48,314 bases of DNA from positions 1 through 48,314 of the forward strand of contig JACQUZ010000134.1 in NCBI GenBank assembly GCA_016210055.1, in the 5' to 3' direction. Made by a program: the position numbers and the translations under genes. Positions 16,496 through 25,610 of the stretch are shown piece after piece. This stretch comes from Deltaproteobacteria bacterium. Its GTDB lineage: Bacteria > Myxococcota_A > Polyangia > Haliangiales > SHYZ01. How positions within the stretch are numbered: the stretch's first letter is position 1; every line of letters begins with the position of its first letter. The notes below the pieces were generated by a model, which had not been told where the DNA came from, ran no database searches, and saw only the letters and a list, made by a program, of their open reading frames with translations.

Positions 16496-17580
16496 AGCGT
16501 CGAATCGCTTGCACCTTGCTCGTTCTCGCGTGGTCCGGCTGCGCCGACCCCGCCACGTCGCCCCCTGTCGCCGAGGAGGACAATGAGCTGATTATCGGCC
16601 GAGCGCCCGTGATCCCCGCGCCGAGCGTCAGCGAGCCCAAGGCGACAGATCTCTCAGAGGACGACCCCTGCATCACGGCCGCCGGAAAGAAGGCCGAAGC
16701 ATGGAAAACCGCTGGGGTCTCGCCGGCCGAGATCGAAACCCGCTTCCAGGCGGCGCTCGCGCGCTGCGCCGGCGCGACCGATGCGGCCACGGCGCGCTTT
16801 ATCGGCGCCCTGAACGTCGATCTCTTCCGCACCTCTCAGCTGCTCATTGCCAACAGCATCTCGCCGACGAAATACCTCCTCGCCGTGCAGGATCGCGGCG
16901 GGAAAGCTCGCCTCGCCCAAAAGGATTCCACCTGGGCCGCGGCCTACGTCAAGGGCGATGCCGATGGGGATTTCGTCCCGGATGCGCGCGATCGCTGCCC
17001 CGGAACCGCGGATCTCACTCCGACCGATGCGAACGGATGCCCCCGTCGGATTCCTCAACGACAGCGCCCGATCGCGCCCGATCCGCAGAGCGTGCGCCAG
17101 ATCCTGAACAGCTTCAACCTGGTCGTCGATCCCCGCTGCAAGGGTACACCGGTTCCACCGACACCACGCCCGGTGAAGGTAGGTTACGGCGACATGGCCA
17201 CCAACATCGCGGTCACCCGGGTTAAGAACCAACCGGCGGGCTGCCTGGTGCTCTACGAGATCGACGCCCGTTTCATGAACCCTGGTTGGGAAAGCAACTT
17301 CGAGCGCCACCCCGAGTATCCGCACTTCGTGCTGCGATCCACCGAGGAGGTCCCTGGCGGATCGATCCCGGCGGGAGTCATCCGTTTCCAGGTCAGAGGT
17401 GACGATACGCGCGATTTCGGCAACCGGGCCATCTTTGCGAGCCTGCTCGGCCAATACGAAGAAATCAGCTGGCGGGTGCGCGCGATCAATGGAAATGGCC
17501 TCCGGTCGACCTTCAGCGACTGGCAACACCTAAGCGGAAGCCAGACGGGAAGCGGCAGCGGACCCTTTACGGCGCCGTAG
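16492..17580 (+). CDS. Lipoprotein with a thrombospondin type 3 repeat
   Basis: A 362-residue predicted lipoprotein; the lipobox is WSGC with Cys17. Residues 155-184 form one thrombospondin-type-3-like Ca-binding repeat (GDADGDFVPDARDRCPGT, then a second DANGCP loop). The C-terminal half (about 210-362) looks like an Ig/fibronectin-like beta region, ending in ISWRVRAINGNGLRSTFSDW. The ATG overlaps the stop of the upstream secreted enzyme and has its own GGAGGT site, so the two are co-translated and may act together at the outer membrane. Function unknown. Confidence 0.82.
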   Translation: MKRRIACTLLVLAWSGCADPATSPPVAEEDNELIIGRAPVIPAPSVSEPKATDLSEDDPCITAAGKKAEAWKTAGVSPAEIETRFQAALARCAGATDAATARFIGALNVDLFRTSQLLIANSISPTKYLLAVQDRGGKARLAQKDSTWAAAYVKGDADGDFVPDARDRCPGTADLTPTDANGCPRRIPQRQRPIAPDPQSVRQILNSFNLVVDPRCKGTPVPPTPRPVKVGYGDMATNIAVTRVKNQPAGCLVLYEIDARFMNPGWESNFERHPEYPHFVLRSTEEVPGGSIPAGVIRFQVRGDDTRDFGNRAIFASLLGQYEEISWRVRAINGNGLRSTFSDWQHLSGSQTGSGSGPFTAP

Positions 17581-17595
17581 AAATCGGCCCCGAGG

Positions 17596-20500
17596 CTACG
17601 GAAACCTCTCTGCCCAATAGCGCCCCAGGAACACGTCGAAACTGCCGGCACTCACCAGGGGCGCCGTCCAGAAATCCACCTCTTGCTGGAAATTCCCGGT
17701 GAGCACCACGTGCGCGCCATCCGCGGCGATTCCGTAGCCGATGTCATCGCCAGGACCTCCGAAGGCGCGACCCCACAGGAGCTTGCCCGACTTGTCGAAC
17801 TTCAGCGAGATGATGTCTGCCATCCCATTGCTCTGGAGCAGGTCAGGCCCTCCTAGGTCGAGGGTGTTTTCGAACTGGCCGATGACGAGCACGTTGCCGT
17901 CCGCGTCCACGTCCACGGCATTCCCGCGGTCAAAGCCGCTGCCTTGAAATCCATGGGACCACTCATGTTCGCCGTTGCCATCGACCTGCAGCACAAACAA
18001 GTCGTTGGAACCGGGAATTCCGGTAAAGGGACCACCGCCGAAATCAACCTTCTCCGAGAAGTAGCCTGCCATGGCCCAGCCGCCGCTCGGCGTGGCGGCG
18101 ATGGCCCACGAGATGTCATCGCCAACGTCGCCGTACGTGCGGGCCCAAAGCGGGTCGCCATCCGAAGAAAACGCCGCGAGGAGGACATCATGCCCGCCCG
18201 CGGTCGCGATCGGCTCGCCCCCCGCGAGCGTGATGGTCGCTGAATCGGAGTAGCCGGCGAGGGCCACCGTCCCGTCGTTGCTCACGCCAATGGCGTACAC
18301 GTTGTCTTCGCCCCCGCCGCCGAAGGTGCGAGACCACACGTGCTTTCCATCGGGCGCAAGCTTTACGAGGAACGAGTCCTCGCCCCCCTCGCTGGTGGCG
18401 GGACCTGCACCAAAATCGACCGTTCCGGTAAAGAACCCTCCGACGAATACATTGCCGTCCCGGTCGGGCTTCACCACGTAGGCGAAGTCGCTCCCTTCGC
18501 CCCCGATGGTTCGCGACCAAAGCGGCTCGCCTTGAGGCGAGAACTTGGCGACGAAGCCGTCTTCCGCGCCGGCCGACAGCATGGGGCCCTTTCCGAAGTC
18601 GATGGAATCGGAGAAATAGCCGGATATGAGGACGTTGTCGCCCTTGTCCAGCGCCAGCAAGATCCCGTAGTCAGCGCCTGGCGCCACGGGGCTGCGCGAC
18701 CACGCGAGCTCGCCCAGCGGCGATAACTTGGCGACGAACAAGTCGTCCCCCTCCGCCGTGCTGCTCATCACGTCGCCGCCAAAATCCACCGTTCCCGTGA
18801 AGTAGCCGGTGAGGAGCAGGTTGCCACCACTGTCGACCCTGCAAGCGTACGACTCGGTCCAGCCCGCATCCCCAAACCCCTTCACCCATTGCCCCACGAG
18901 CGCGTCGGTCAACTTGGCCAGGTAGACATCGCGCGAGCCGGCGCTCGCAAGGGTCTTCCCCGCGAAGTCTGCGGGCCCCGAGAAGGAACCACTGAGGATC
19001 ATTGCGCCCTGGGTGTCCACGTCGACACTGGCGTGCCCTTCCTCGCCAACGCCCCCAAGGACCCTCGCCCACCGCGGCATGCCGGTTTCCGACAGGCCAG
19101 CGACGAAGATGTCATTACCCCCGGCGACGTTGAGGGCGCCCGTGCCAAAGTCAGTTGGACCGCTCGCCCGGCCGGTCACCACGACCTGCCCCCGCGCGTT
19201 GATCGCCAAGTCCTGTGCGGCCACGGCCCCGCCCTGGCTCGCGAACCTACGTGACCACGCGTGCGTTCCATCGGCGTCGAGCTTCACCACAAAGGCCGCC
19301 TGCCCGCCACCGGACTCGAGCGTACCGCCGCCGAAATCGATGCTCGCCAAGAAGCTCCCTGCCAAGACCAAGGATCCCGCCGCGTCTACCACCAGGGAGG
19401 CGCCGTCGTCGTTTCCTCCGCCGCCATAGCTCTTGGACCACAGGTGCTCCCCACCTGGCGAAAGCTTCGCCAACGCAATGTCGTCGCCACCCTTGGAGGA
19501 CAAGGGCGCGCCGCCCAGCGACGCGACGTTGGAGAACACCCCGAGGACCAGGATGTTCCCATCGGGATCGACCGCGATCCCCTTGGCAAAGTCCTCGCTC
19601 GTGCCACCGAAGCGTCTTGCCCACCGAAGCTCCCCGTCGGGCGATAGCTTGACTAGGAACATCTCGCGTGCGCCTTGGCTGGGCAACGATTCGTTCCCGA
19701 TTTCCAGCGTGTCCTTGTACGTCCCGAGCACGTAGATTTCGCCGGCGCGGTCGATGGTCACGTAGGAGTCCGAGTCGGTGCCCGGACCTCCGATGCGCAT
19801 GGACCAGAGGTGCTCCCCGTCGGCCGAGAACTTGGCGACGAGCACGTCGGAAGTCCCCTGCGCCTTGAGCAATGAGCCACCGAGGGTGATGGTGTCCATG
19901 AACGTGCCGGTCACGACGACGTTCCCTTTAGAGTCAACGTCGACGAGCGTTCCCTCGTCGCCCCCTGGGCCACCAAATCCACGGGACCACACGTGCTCCC
20001 CCGACGGGGAGAGCTTGGCGACGAAAATGTCCGTGGAACCTACCGCCTTGAGAGGCCCTCCTCCCAAGTCCATCTCGTCAGAGAAGGCGCCGGTGACCAA
20101 GAGGAACCCTTGAGGATCAACGACTACGTCCATGCCCCGGTCAAGCCCAGGTCCACCGGCCCCCCTTGCCCACGCGAGCTCCGCCTGAGCAAACCAGGCG
20201 CCTACGGTCCGCTTCGCGTCGACCTTGATCCTGCACGGCTCGGTCCCCTTGCAGGGCCCAGCCCACCCGAAGAAGCTGGCTCCGGGGGCAGGCGTCGCGG
20301 TGAGCGCGACATCCGAGCCCGTGAGGAACGCCCGCTCGCAGTCGCCCTGGCATTCGATCCCCGCGGGGCTCGACGTGACGGAGCCCGCGCCATGGACCCT
20401 GACTTCGAGCGGCGAGCCGACGACGAAACTTGCGCTGACTTCCACGTCGGTCTTCACGCTGAGCTTGCAGGTTCCGTCTTGCTCCGCCAAAGCGGCGCAG

Positions 20501-20868
20501 GCGTCGCTCCATCCGGTGAAAACCGAGCTCGGATCTGGGGTGGCCCGCAGGGTTATCGGAGTGGTGATCGGGAATGCCGCGCTGCATTGGGCGCCGCAGT
20601 CAATTCCAGGCGGATCTGAGGTAACGCGGCCGCTTCCACTCCCCTCGCGTGTAATGCTTACGGTTGCAGGGCAAGCGGGCTCACCGGGCGACGCGTGGCA
20701 GTACCCGTCCTCCCCGCAGTGCCCCGCCGAGGACGGGCACTGCTTGTCGGCGGCGCAGCGGACCTTGCACCGCGGAGGCAAGGCCGTCTCGGTGCACGCG
20801 AGGCCGAGCAACGCAAAAAGCACGAGGAGCCAGGGCAGTACGGTTGCCGCTCGCTCGGCTCGAATCAA
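17596..20868 (-). CDS. SBBP beta-propeller-repeat lipoprotein
   Basis: About 1090 residues. Probable start is the TTG at 20868 that overlaps the upstream stop (TTGA); it yields a signal peptide with lipobox LGLAC (Cys25). A Cys-rich segment follows, then two or three modules of the type GIxCxxxCxxxF...LxAxPxxxSxFxGWxxxC. The rest holds about 14 SBBP-type units of roughly 50 residues (VDxxGNVxVxGxFxxxxDFGGGxLxSxGxxDxFVAKLSPxGxxLW). The family is expected to form beta-propellers on the cell surface. It is the last gene of a kinase-TPR-propeller cassette. The stop lies 15 nt from the convergent lipoprotein gene. The start codon is the least certain point. Confidence 0.87.
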   Translation of the reverse strand: MIRAERAATVLPWLLVLFALLGLACTETALPPRCKVRCAADKQCPSSAGHCGEDGYCHASPGEPACPATVSITREGSGSGRVTSDPPGIDCGAQCSAAFPITTPITLRATPDPSSVFTGWSDACAALAEQDGTCKLSVKTDVEVSASFVVGSPLEVRVHGAGSVTSSPAGIECQGDCERAFLTGSDVALTATPAPGASFFGWAGPCKGTEPCRIKVDAKRTVGAWFAQAELAWARGAGGPGLDRGMDVVVDPQGFLLVTGAFSDEMDLGGGPLKAVGSTDIFVAKLSPSGEHVWSRGFGGPGGDEGTLVDVDSKGNVVVTGTFMDTITLGGSLLKAQGTSDVLVAKFSADGEHLWSMRIGGPGTDSDSYVTIDRAGEIYVLGTYKDTLEIGNESLPSQGAREMFLVKLSPDGELRWARRFGGTSEDFAKGIAVDPDGNILVLGVFSNVASLGGAPLSSKGGDDIALAKLSPGGEHLWSKSYGGGGNDDGASLVVDAAGSLVLAGSFLASIDFGGGTLESGGGQAAFVVKLDADGTHAWSRRFASQGGAVAAQDLAINARGQVVVTGRASGPTDFGTGALNVAGGNDIFVAGLSETGMPRWARVLGGVGEEGHASVDVDTQGAMILSGSFSGPADFAGKTLASAGSRDVYLAKLTDALVGQWVKGFGDAGWTESYACRVDSGGNLLLTGYFTGTVDFGGDVMSSTAEGDDLFVAKLSPLGELAWSRSPVAPGADYGILLALDKGDNVLISGYFSDSIDFGKGPMLSAGAEDGFVAKFSPQGEPLWSRTIGGEGSDFAYVVKPDRDGNVFVGGFFTGTVDFGAGPATSEGGEDSFLVKLAPDGKHVWSRTFGGGGEDNVYAIGVSNDGTVALAGYSDSATITLAGGEPIATAGGHDVLLAAFSSDGDPLWARTYGDVGDDISWAIAATPSGGWAMAGYFSEKVDFGGGPFTGIPGSNDLFVLQVDGNGEHEWSHGFQGSGFDRGNAVDVDADGNVLVIGQFENTLDLGGPDLLQSNGMADIISLKFDKSGKLLWGRAFGGPGDDIGYGIAADGAHVVLTGNFQQEVDFWTAPLVSAGSFDVFLGRYWAERFP

Positions 20869-21674
20869 AACGACAAGGTCCAGGTGACGCTCGCCCCGCC
20901 GGTCCCAGGCGAGACGGACACGTGCCCCTTTGCGGCTCGCTCTTGGCGCCACCCCAAGTAGTAGGCGAGCCCACTGCCCACGAGAAGTGCGCCGCCTGCG
21001 GCCGATAGCACCGCCGCCCTCGTCGTCGACCGACTTTGCTTGGCCTCGACCCCGCGATAGTACGCGTTCCATTCTCCCCCACTCCTAAAGAAGTCGTTCA
21101 GCTCTTGCGACGCGGAACGCGCCTCCAAGCCGAAGTAGACTGCGGTTCCAAAGCAGATCCCGCTGGCTGCCGCGAGGCCGACCCCGAGCGCTTGCTTTCC
21201 CCGAGGTGTCTCGATCCATGAAGGGCCCTTAGGCGAAGGTGGCCGGGCGGACTGGGTCACGGGGCTCGCGTTGGGCACCGAGCGAGATGCACTCGATGCG
21301 TGCCCGGGTGCTCGTTCCCTCTCGCAGGACTGGAGCTCGGCGATCCTGAGCTCTACCTCCTTGCGGTTCGGAGCCTCGGGTTCCAGGCGAAGATAGCTTT
21401 CGTAGAAATGCACGGCCTGGCCGCAGTCCCCTTTCATGCGGTAGGCGAGGGCAATGTTGAACAGGAATCCCGGCGCTTCGACGAGGCGGTACCCCTCCTT
21501 GTAGGCCGCGATGGCTTCGTCGTACTCTGCGAGGTGGAAGTGGCGCACGCCCTTCTCGTAAAGGACTCGTGCCTCCTTCTCGTCCTCCTCGGTCGGCTGC
21601 CCATGGGCGGCAAGTGGAGCGAGGAGCAAGAGCACCCCGAGAATCAGTGAAGTCGTGCGCCGTCGGGCGATCAT
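20865..21674 (-). CDS. TPR protein with signal peptide and two C-terminal membrane segments
   Basis: A 269-residue protein. A signal peptide (about 1-25, ending AAHG) is followed by tetratricopeptide-like helices (KEARVLYEKGVRHFHLAEYDE..., FLFNIALAYRMKGDCGQAVHFYESYLRLEP). A Ser/Pro-rich linker leads to two hydrophobic segments (about 170-195 and 220-242) and a short C-terminal tail. This layout recurs in myxobacterial proteins found beside Ser/Thr kinases. Start and stop overlap both neighbours (ATGA with the kinase, TTGA with the propeller protein), so the three are translationally coupled. It could act as an envelope adaptor; that is inference. Confidence 0.85.
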   Translation of the reverse strand: MIARRRTTSLILGVLLLLAPLAAHGQPTEEDEKEARVLYEKGVRHFHLAEYDEAIAAYKEGYRLVEAPGFLFNIALAYRMKGDCGQAVHFYESYLRLEPEAPNRKEVELRIAELQSCERERAPGHASSASRSVPNASPVTQSARPPSPKGPSWIETPRGKQALGVGLAAASGICFGTAVYFGLEARSASQELNDFFRSGGEWNAYYRGVEAKQSRSTTRAAVLSAAGGALLVGSGLAYYLGWRQERAAKGHVSVSPGTGGASVTWTLSF

Positions 21675-23323
21675 TGCCGTCTCTTGGCAAAGGGGTCGAT
21701 CGGCACGTTGTCGTCAGTGGGGATTGGGGTATTCGCAGGGGCGCTCTGCGGTCCGGGTGCAGGAGCCGGTACCACGCTCGAAGGCGTGGACTCAGGTCTC
21801 GTGGCGGGGCTCACGCTTGGGCGGTCACGGCGACGCCTGGCCTGTGGGGGGACGGCTTCCGCGACGAGCTGGAGGGGCAGCTCCACTCGTTCGCCAGGTC
21901 GCACCCGGACTGCCGTGGAAAATTGTCGATACCCCGGAGCCGTGACCTGGACCTCGTGGTAGGCGTCCCCATCGACTTCCACTCGCCCCTCCTCCCCTTC
22001 TTCGACCACCACGCGGCCGTCGACCGTAATGCGTGCGCTTGGAATGCCGACCCGGACGACCAGAGTACCGATCTCCCTTGCGGCGTCGCTTGGGCGGGCG
22101 ACCCCGACTCCTATTACGGAGTAGGGCCGCCCGAGCGGGTCGGCCGCCTTCGCTCTCTCGCCTTCCCTTGCAAATGCCCCGATGTAGAGGGGCAAGGCGA
22201 CCGCCATGAGCACGGCGAGAAGCCCGAGCGCCACGGAGCGCTTGCGCTTCGGTTGCGGCCGAGACGCGGCCGTCTCCAAGGTCATCCGCACCGTCGTGTC
22301 CCGAGCCTCCAAGACCTCGTCCATGCGGCCCCTGACCTCTCGGAGGCTTGGGCGCTGGGCGCGATCCTTGTCCATCATCTGACAAATGAGGCGGTCGAGG
22401 GTGATGGGGATTTCGGGCCAGATCGAGATCGGCCGCGGTGGCTCCTCGTTGAGGTGCTTTTTGATGATCTCCATGGCGTTCCCGCCCTGGAAGGGCAAGC
22501 GCCCAAGGACCATCTCGAAGAGCATGACGCCCAATGCGTACACGTCGGTTCGGGCGTCCACATCCCCGGCGAGGGCTTGCTCAGGGGACATGTAGAGCGG
22601 CGTCCCCACCACGTACCCTTGGTTGGAATGCGCGGGCGCGTCAGAGGATTTCTGCTTTGCCCCGCCGAGCATCGCAATGCCGAAATCGAGGAGCTTCACC
22701 AGGGATCGGTCGCCGGCCACCGACACCAGGAACACGTTGTCCGGCTTGAGATCGCGGTGGACCACGTTCTTTTGGTGCGCGGCCTCGAGCGCACCTGCGA
22801 CCTGGCTGGTCACGTGTGCCACTTCAGAGAGCGGCATCTTCCCGCGATTCATTCGATCGCGGAGGCTCTCGCCGATGAGCCAGTCCATGACGATGTATGG
22901 CTGGCCGGTCTCCAAGGTTCCGAACGAATAGACCTCAATGATGTTCGGATGGCCGATTTCATTGACGGCACGGGCCTCGGCAAGAAGTCGGTCGGTGCCC
23001 TCCCGGTCCGTGGTGGACGAGCGGCGAGCAAGCACCTTGATGGCTGCACGCTTGCCCAGGACGGTGTGGGTCGCGGCGAAGACGGAGCCGGCGCTCCCCT
23101 CACCTAGCTTCCGCTCGATCCGGTACTCGCCGGCGAGGATGCTGCCCGCCGCAAGTCCGACGGATTCGCTGGAAGAAGGCGAGCTCGAGTCCGAGGAAAG
23201 AGGCGCAATGAGCGTCTTGGCGAACTCGAGCTCGCTCGCCTGAGGCAGTGCGGTGCCGTCGTGCGGGCATTCCCTTGTGCCCGCGGGCCAGTTCTGCCGA
23301 CATGCGACACACTGCGCCACCAT
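21671..23323 (-). CDS. Membrane-anchored Ser/Thr protein kinase with zinc-ribbon-like N-terminus and PEGA-like tail
   Basis: A 550-residue Hanks-type kinase. Residues 5-23 have a CxxC...CPHDG pattern like a small zinc ribbon. The kinase domain (about 67-335) has a Gly-rich loop (GEGSAGSV), Lys96 in AAIKV, Glu116, HRDLKPDN with Asp191, and DFG at 213-215, so it should be active. One membrane span lies at about 363-384. The extracytoplasmic part (415-490) resembles a PEGA domain (SARITVDGRVVV, VQVTAPGYRQF). It is the first gene of the kinase-TPR-propeller cassette. A GTG directly after the ATG could instead be the start (see the -10 element). Substrates are unknown. Confidence 0.93.
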   Translation of the reverse strand: MVAQCVACRQNWPAGTRECPHDGTALPQASELEFAKTLIAPLSSDSSSPSSSESVGLAAGSILAGEYRIERKLGEGSAGSVFAATHTVLGKRAAIKVLARRSSTTDREGTDRLLAEARAVNEIGHPNIIEVYSFGTLETGQPYIVMDWLIGESLRDRMNRGKMPLSEVAHVTSQVAGALEAAHQKNVVHRDLKPDNVFLVSVAGDRSLVKLLDFGIAMLGGAKQKSSDAPAHSNQGYVVGTPLYMSPEQALAGDVDARTDVYALGVMLFEMVLGRLPFQGGNAMEIIKKHLNEEPPRPISIWPEIPITLDRLICQMMDKDRAQRPSLREVRGRMDEVLEARDTTVRMTLETAASRPQPKRKRSVALGLLAVLMAVALPLYIGAFAREGERAKAADPLGRPYSVIGVGVARPSDAAREIGTLVVRVGIPSARITVDGRVVVEEGEEGRVEVDGDAYHEVQVTAPGYRQFSTAVRVRPGERVELPLQLVAEAVPPQARRRRDRPSVSPATRPESTPSSVVPAPAPGPQSAPANTPIPTDDNVPIDPFAKRRQ

Positions 23324-23326
23324 CGT

Positions 23327-23332
23327 ATTATA
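23327..23332 (-). promoter_or_regulatory. Perfect TATAAT -10 element 3 nt before the kinase start codon
   Basis: Read on the minus strand the sequence is TATAAT-ACG-ATG-GTG. A consensus -10 in GC-rich DNA this close to the start would place transcription initiation at or within the first codons, implying a leaderless mRNA, possibly with the GTG at 23320 as first codon. No good -35 hexamer is seen at the expected distance. Confidence 0.5.
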
Positions 23333-23381
23333 TCGACCTGGCGCGGGGGCGGGGGACAGGAGATTTCAGGGCCGGGAGTGG

Positions 23382-23912
23382 CTACTCCAAGCTGGCACTC
23401 GCCAAGCCAAAGTAGAGCACGAGCTTCGGCTCGGCGCCTATCTGCACGTACGCCTGGCCCAGGTAGAGCCCAGGCTCGAGCTCGCGGATTTCGTCCTTGA
23501 TCGCCCGAATAAAGAACGGGTTTGAAGCGTGGTCGTAGTCGAGGTGCACGGCGTCGAACGCTCCTGCCCTCGACGGTCCCACGAAGGTCTCGAAGCGAAA
23601 TAGCTTCCAGCGGTCGCTCAGGACTCGATTGCGGCCCTCCCCTCGATCCTCGGACAGCGGCGTGAAGCTCTTGCCGCGCCAGGGGAAACGATCCGACGCG
23701 GCGGCATGACGCACGAGGTCCGACAAGGGTGCGCCCAAGCCGCAGACCGCCAACATGCGGCCACGTAGATCACCGCTCAGGTCAGCGATGCGCGGTGAAG
23801 TGGCGCCCCGGTACAAGTCGGCGAGCTTCGTGGTGTCCATGGCGAGTAGCTCGCCCAATGAATGGGACGTGCGGGACTCGTTCGGGCTCAGGTTCTCTGC
23901 GGTTGCTGTCAT
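23382..23912 (-). CDS. Uncharacterised 176-residue cytoplasmic protein
   Basis: The ATG at 23912 follows an AAGGAG site; a more distant in-frame ATG lacks one. No signal peptide or membrane span is present. After a helical N-terminus (LGELLAMDTTKLADLYRGA), the C-terminal half carries several motifs: RFPWRGKSF, RWKLFRFETF, HLDYDHASNPFFIRAIKDEIRE and PGLYLGQAYV followed by KLVLYFGL. These suggest a small lipocalin-like beta-barrel. I recall similar unnamed bacterial proteins but cannot name the family. It lies 58 nt upstream of the kinase in the same direction, but the kinase has its own -10 element. Confidence 0.75.
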   Translation of the reverse strand: MTATAENLSPNESRTSHSLGELLAMDTTKLADLYRGATSPRIADLSGDLRGRMLAVCGLGAPLSDLVRHAAASDRFPWRGKSFTPLSEDRGEGRNRVLSDRWKLFRFETFVGPSRAGAFDAVHLDYDHASNPFFIRAIKDEIRELEPGLYLGQAYVQIGAEPKLVLYFGLASASLE

Positions 23913-24084
23913 GGCTTCTCCTTGGCCATTCACATGGTTCGGGCCAGCGGGTTGTCAAAACGGTGGCATGCGGTTGGATGCTCATGGGGCGCAATCCGAA
24001 ACCTGACACACATAAAGAGCGCTTGCTCACCTCATTGCACCTGCGTCTCGCTTGCGATAAAAACCGAGGGCTCGGGGGCATCCA

Positions 24085-25539
24085 GTGAAAGCAGGCGTTG
24101 GCGGGAGCGACGACAATTCATCAACGGCAGAGCTCCACGAAGCGCTCGAGCTTCCCCGCACCCTGATCGCGACGTCGAGCGTCGGAATCGCCGTGTACCA
24201 TGAGAGCGGGCGCTGCGTCCTCGCCAACGAGTCGGCAGCAAGGATGCTCGGTGGAACACGAGAGCAGATGCTCGCCCAGAACTTTAACCAGATCCCGTCG
24301 TGGAAGTACGCGGGGATCTATGAGCTCGCCCTGCGAGTGCTCGCCACTGGCCAGCCCGAGCGCATCGAGTTCCACATTTTCACAACCTTTGGCCGCGACG
24401 TCTGGCTCGATTGCTGGTTCGCCGTCCTAGAAAGCCAGGAAGAGCGTCACCTTTTCGCTACCCTCGTCGACATCACCGACCGCGTGCGCCTCGAGTCCGC
24501 GCTGCGCGCGAGCGAGCGGCGCTATCGGACGGTACTCGAGCAGGCCACAGACGGCCTCATGATGGCCGATGAGGATGGACGCCTCGTCGAGGCGAACCAA
24601 GCCGCTTGCAAGTTGCTCGGAAGGTCCCGCGACACGCTGCTCTCGATGCGCGTATCAGACTTGTTTCCTAAGGAGGACCTCGCGGCGCATCCTCTGCGGC
24701 TGAACGAGGTTCTAGGCGGTGCGACGATTCAGGTTGAAAGGCGGGCCATCCATGGAGAGGGCCAGCTCGTGCCCATGGAGATCGGCGCGACGGGAATCGA
24801 TCTCGAGGGGAAGCGACATGCCGTGGCGTCGTTGCGCGACATCTCAGAGCGCAGGAAGCTCGAGACCATGCGTGACGAGTTCCTCTCTGTCGCCGCGCAC
24901 GAGCTCCGCACGCCGATCACGGTCATCAAGACATACGTGCAGCTCCTGGAACGCTTGGTTCCAAGCGGCCAAGACCCTGTCATGGACAGGGCATGCAGGG
25001 CCCTAGGCCGTCAGGCTGCGCGCATGGCTCGTCTCGTCCAGGACTTATTGGAAGTGTCGCGGGTGCAGGTCGGCCGCATGCAGCTCAAGCGCGAGCTCAT
25101 CGACTTGGCGGCGCTCGTCTCTCGGGTGGTGGATGCGATGCAAGCCCTCACGGCCACGCACGAGCTCGGCGTGGAGCTCACAGCCGAGCCTGCGATCGAT
25201 GGAGACCCGGAGCGCCTCGAGCAGGTCGTCATGAACCTGATCGATAATGCCATCCGCTATTCCCCCGACGGAGGCTTGATTCGGATTCGCCTAGGCATGC
25301 ACGAAGGCGAAGCCCACTTGCAGGTTCAGGACTTCGGCTTGGGGATTCCCGAGGGGATGAGAGAACGGGTGTTCGAGCGCTTCTTCCGCGCCCATGCAGG
25401 AACACGCTCGAATTATGGTGGGATGGGTGTCGGTCTTTTTGTGTGCCGGTCCATCGTCGAGCTCCACGGGGGCCGCATCTGGGTCGAGAGCAAGGAGGGG
25501 GAAGGTTCGACGTTCCATGTCGCGCTTCCTCTCTGCTAA
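24085..25539 (+). CDS. Cytoplasmic PAS-PAS sensor histidine kinase
   Basis: A 484-residue kinase with no membrane span. Two PAS domains (about 20-140 and 142-262; the second has GLMMADEDGRLVEANQAACKLLG) precede a PAC-like segment. The HisKA box is FLSVAAHELRTPITV with His272. The ATPase domain has an N box at NLIDNAIRYSP (about 383-393), QDFGLGIP and GGMGVGLFV, so it should be active. The start is a GTG. A candidate promoter TTGCAC-15 nt-GATAAA lies at 24035-24061, with weak support. The only upstream neighbour is divergent, and no response regulator is adjacent, so the partner is unknown. Confidence 0.93.
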   Translation: MKAGVGGSDDNSSTAELHEALELPRTLIATSSVGIAVYHESGRCVLANESAARMLGGTREQMLAQNFNQIPSWKYAGIYELALRVLATGQPERIEFHIFTTFGRDVWLDCWFAVLESQEERHLFATLVDITDRVRLESALRASERRYRTVLEQATDGLMMADEDGRLVEANQAACKLLGRSRDTLLSMRVSDLFPKEDLAAHPLRLNEVLGGATIQVERRAIHGEGQLVPMEIGATGIDLEGKRHAVASLRDISERRKLETMRDEFLSVAAHELRTPITVIKTYVQLLERLVPSGQDPVMDRACRALGRQAARMARLVQDLLEVSRVQVGRMQLKRELIDLAALVSRVVDAMQALTATHELGVELTAEPAIDGDPERLEQVVMNLIDNAIRYSPDGGLIRIRLGMHEGEAHLQVQDFGLGIPEGMRERVFERFFRAHAGTRSNYGGMGVGLFVCRSIVELHGGRIWVESKEGEGSTFHVALPLC

Positions 25540-25610
25540 AACCCCGCCGTGACCTTTCGCTTGGTCGTCGTGCCCTGCTCCCCCGATTTTGGCTCCTCAG
25601 GTAGTCCCTT
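25540..25610. other. Gap between convergent genes
   Basis: 71 nt between the histidine kinase and the convergent YfhO-type gene. I see no clear terminator hairpin or other feature. Confidence 0.3.
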
